Source: Bradyrhizobium sp. AZCC 1610 (GTDB lineage Bacteria; Pseudomonadota; Alphaproteobacteria; Rhizobiales; Xanthobacteraceae). From it: a stretch of 64,000 nt of DNA. The position numbers and the translations under genes are program-made. Position 1 is the first letter of the stretch, and each line of letters starts with the position of its first letter. Shown piece by piece: positions 62,661 through 64,000 of this stretch. The DNA is taken from positions 4,993,001-5,057,000 of the forward strand of contig NZ_JAZHRR010000001.1 of assembly GCF_036924515.1 (NCBI RefSeq), given 5' to 3'. Below the pieces are notes generated by a model. That model did no database searches and was not told the DNA's origin. It saw only the letters and a program-made list of their open reading frames with translations.

Positions 62661-64000
62661 ATGCTGGACACCGAACTGCGAACCATGATCGACGAGGTGA
62701 AGGACGGGCGCATGGATCGCCGCGGCTTCGTTCAGCGCATGCTTGCCTTCGGTCTCACCGCGCCCATGGCCACGCAGATACTCGCCATCGGCGGTGTGGC
62801 AATGGCGCAGAGTCCCACTCCTTACAAGCCGACCAAGCGCGGCGGCGGCGGCCCGCTTAAACTGCTGTGGTGGCAGGGACCGACCCTGCTCAATCCGCAT
62901 TTTGCCACCGGCACCAAGGACCAGGACGGCTCGCGCCTGTTCTATGAGCCGCTGGCGAGCTGGGATTCCGCCGGCAACCTCAACCCAATTCTGGCGGCGG
63001 AAATTCCGTCGATTCAGAACGGCGGTCTCACTGCCGACGGCAAGTCGGTGACCTGGAAGCTCAAGCCAGGCGTCAAATGGCATGACGGCAAGCCGTTCAC
63101 CGCCGACGACGTCGTGTTCAACTGGGAATACGCCCGCGATCCCGCCACCTCGGCGCTAACCATCGGCGTTTACCAGGACATCACCGTCGAAAAGGTTGAT
63201 GATCTCACCGTCCGCATCCTGTTCAAGAACCCCACCCCGTTCTGGGCCGATGCCTTTGTCGCGGTGGTCGGCTGCATCCTGCCCAAGCATCTGTTTGCAG
63301 ATTACAAAGGCGCCAAATCCCGCGAGGCTCCGAACAATCTCAAGCCCGTCGGCACCGGTCCTTACAAGTTCGTCGAGTTCAAGCCGGGCGACCTCGTGCG
63401 CGGGGAAATCAATCCTGACTACCACATGCCGAACCGCCCCTACTTCGATACGATCGAGATCAAGGGCGGCGGAGACGCCGTCTCGGCGGCGCGCGCGGTG
63501 ATTCAGACCGGCGAATATGACTATGCCTGGAACATGCAGGTGGAAGACGATGTCCTGCTGCGCCTGGAGAAGGGCGGCAAGGGTAAGACCGTCTACTCGA
63601 CGGGCGGCGATATCGAGTTCATTGCGCTGAACTTCACGGATCCCAACACCGAGATCGACGGCGAACGTTCCTCAATCAAGACCAAGCATCCCCTGCTCTC
63701 CAATCCGGCCGTTCGCAAGGCGCTGGCGCTCCTCGTCGACCGCGATGCCATTCAAAAGCACATCTACGGTCGCGCCGGACGTACCACCGCCAGCTTCCTC
63801 AACGGTCCGGAACAGTTCGTCTCCAGGAACACGAAATGGGAGTTCTCAATCGAGAAGGCGACCCAACTGCTGGAGGAGGCCGGATGGAAAGTCGGGGCCG
63901 ACGGCATCCGGGAGAAGGACGGCAAAAAACTGAAACTGCTGTACCAGACCGCGATCAACGGCCCACGCCAGAAGACCCAGGCGATCGTCAAACAGGCCTG
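62661..64000 (+). CDS. ABC transporter substrate-binding protein, peptide/nickel type (SBP_bac_5), partial
   Basis: The frame runs open to the right edge (446 codons). A Tat-like signal MDRRGFVQRMLAFGLTAPMA precedes the SBP_bac_5 fold: LNPHFATGTKDQDGSRLFYEPLASW, WKLKPGVKWHDGKPFTADDVVF, PVGTGPYKFVEFKPGD and VRKALALLVDRDAIQ. The family binds oligopeptides, dipeptides or opines and usually has its permeases downstream. Its position after the M20 amidohydrolase suggests a peptide-like or acylated ligand. Confidence 0.93.
   Translation, partial: MLDTELRTMIDEVKDGRMDRRGFVQRMLAFGLTAPMATQILAIGGVAMAQSPTPYKPTKRGGGGPLKLLWWQGPTLLNPHFATGTKDQDGSRLFYEPLASWDSAGNLNPILAAEIPSIQNGGLTADGKSVTWKLKPGVKWHDGKPFTADDVVFNWEYARDPATSALTIGVYQDITVEKVDDLTVRILFKNPTPFWADAFVAVVGCILPKHLFADYKGAKSREAPNNLKPVGTGPYKFVEFKPGDLVRGEINPDYHMPNRPYFDTIEIKGGGDAVSAARAVIQTGEYDYAWNMQVEDDVLLRLEKGGKGKTVYSTGGDIEFIALNFTDPNTEIDGERSSIKTKHPLLSNPAVRKALALLVDRDAIQKHIYGRAGRTTASFLNGPEQFVSRNTKWEFSIEKATQLLEEAGWKVGADGIREKDGKKLKLLYQTAINGPRQKTQAIVKQA

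Noticed and set aside
1..64000. CRISPR arrays, tRNA or rRNA genes, prophage or integrative elements
   Set aside because: No regularly spaced direct repeats, no cloverleaf sequence, no integrase or phage genes were seen.

Overview
The window is about 64 kb of high-GC chromosomal DNA from an alphaproteobacterium, most probably Bradyrhizobium or a close relative in the Nitrobacteraceae. The evidence is the gene content (FabI, a ClpS paralogue, a RibBX-like protein, many Bug-type solute receptors, a branched-chain-type ABC transporter), the codon use, and more than a dozen intergenic palindromic repeats of the sort seen throughout Bradyrhizobium genomes. I see no rRNA, tRNA, CRISPR array, prophage or plasmid origin. 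Both ends cut genes: tlyA on the left and a peptide-type ABC receptor on the right.

Bases 1-13,900 are mainly housekeeping: tlyA/rlmD (overlapping), a DUF1194 protein, a ClpS paralogue, a REP-associated tyrosine transposase sitting between copies of its presumed REP target, a frameshifted class III cyclase, a GMC oxidoreductase, the fabI - histidine phosphatase - aroC minus-strand run, an ECF sigma/anti-sigma pair, a DnaJ-like co-chaperone, a lipoprotein and pdxH.

Bases 14,000-30,000 hold an SDR, a CorA-type transporter, an L,D-transpeptidase facing an extensin-family protein, an acyl-CoA synthetase, a proline/alanine-rich membrane protein, a DUF1499 protein, an MBL-fold hydrolase, glutaryl-CoA dehydrogenase, a RibBX-like protein, a CPA2 antiporter and a PLP aminotransferase.

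Bases 30,000-41,700 are accessory metabolism: two Bug/TctC solute receptors, a flavin monooxygenase, a DMT exporter, a frameshifted amidohydrolase, a Gly/His-rich secreted peptide behind a candidate EcfG promoter, a thiolase, a 42-residue membrane protein, a Gfo/Idh/MocA oxidoreductase and a PhoD-type phosphatase.

Bases 41,800-57,600 look like a catabolic island: a fused indolepyruvate ferredoxin oxidoreductase, a hotdog-fold protein, a carboxymuconolactone decarboxylase-like protein, two SDRs (one without its catalytic Tyr/Lys), a cupin, a ThDP enzyme, an IclR regulator and a branched-chain-type ABC importer whose second permease and both ATPases are one 844-residue polypeptide. The remainder (57,600-64,000) has a cNMP-binding protein followed by a relic of a livF 3' end, a divergent HemC paralogue, a Bcr/CflA-type exporter, an M20 amidohydrolase and the start of an ABC receptor.

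Nothing here is plainly a new defence or mobile system. The best leads are the unassigned ThDP/SDR/cupin/IclR/ABC island, the livF-tail relic, the RAYT with bracketing REPs, the catalytically atypical SDR and HemC, and a few small genes and regulatory palindromes.
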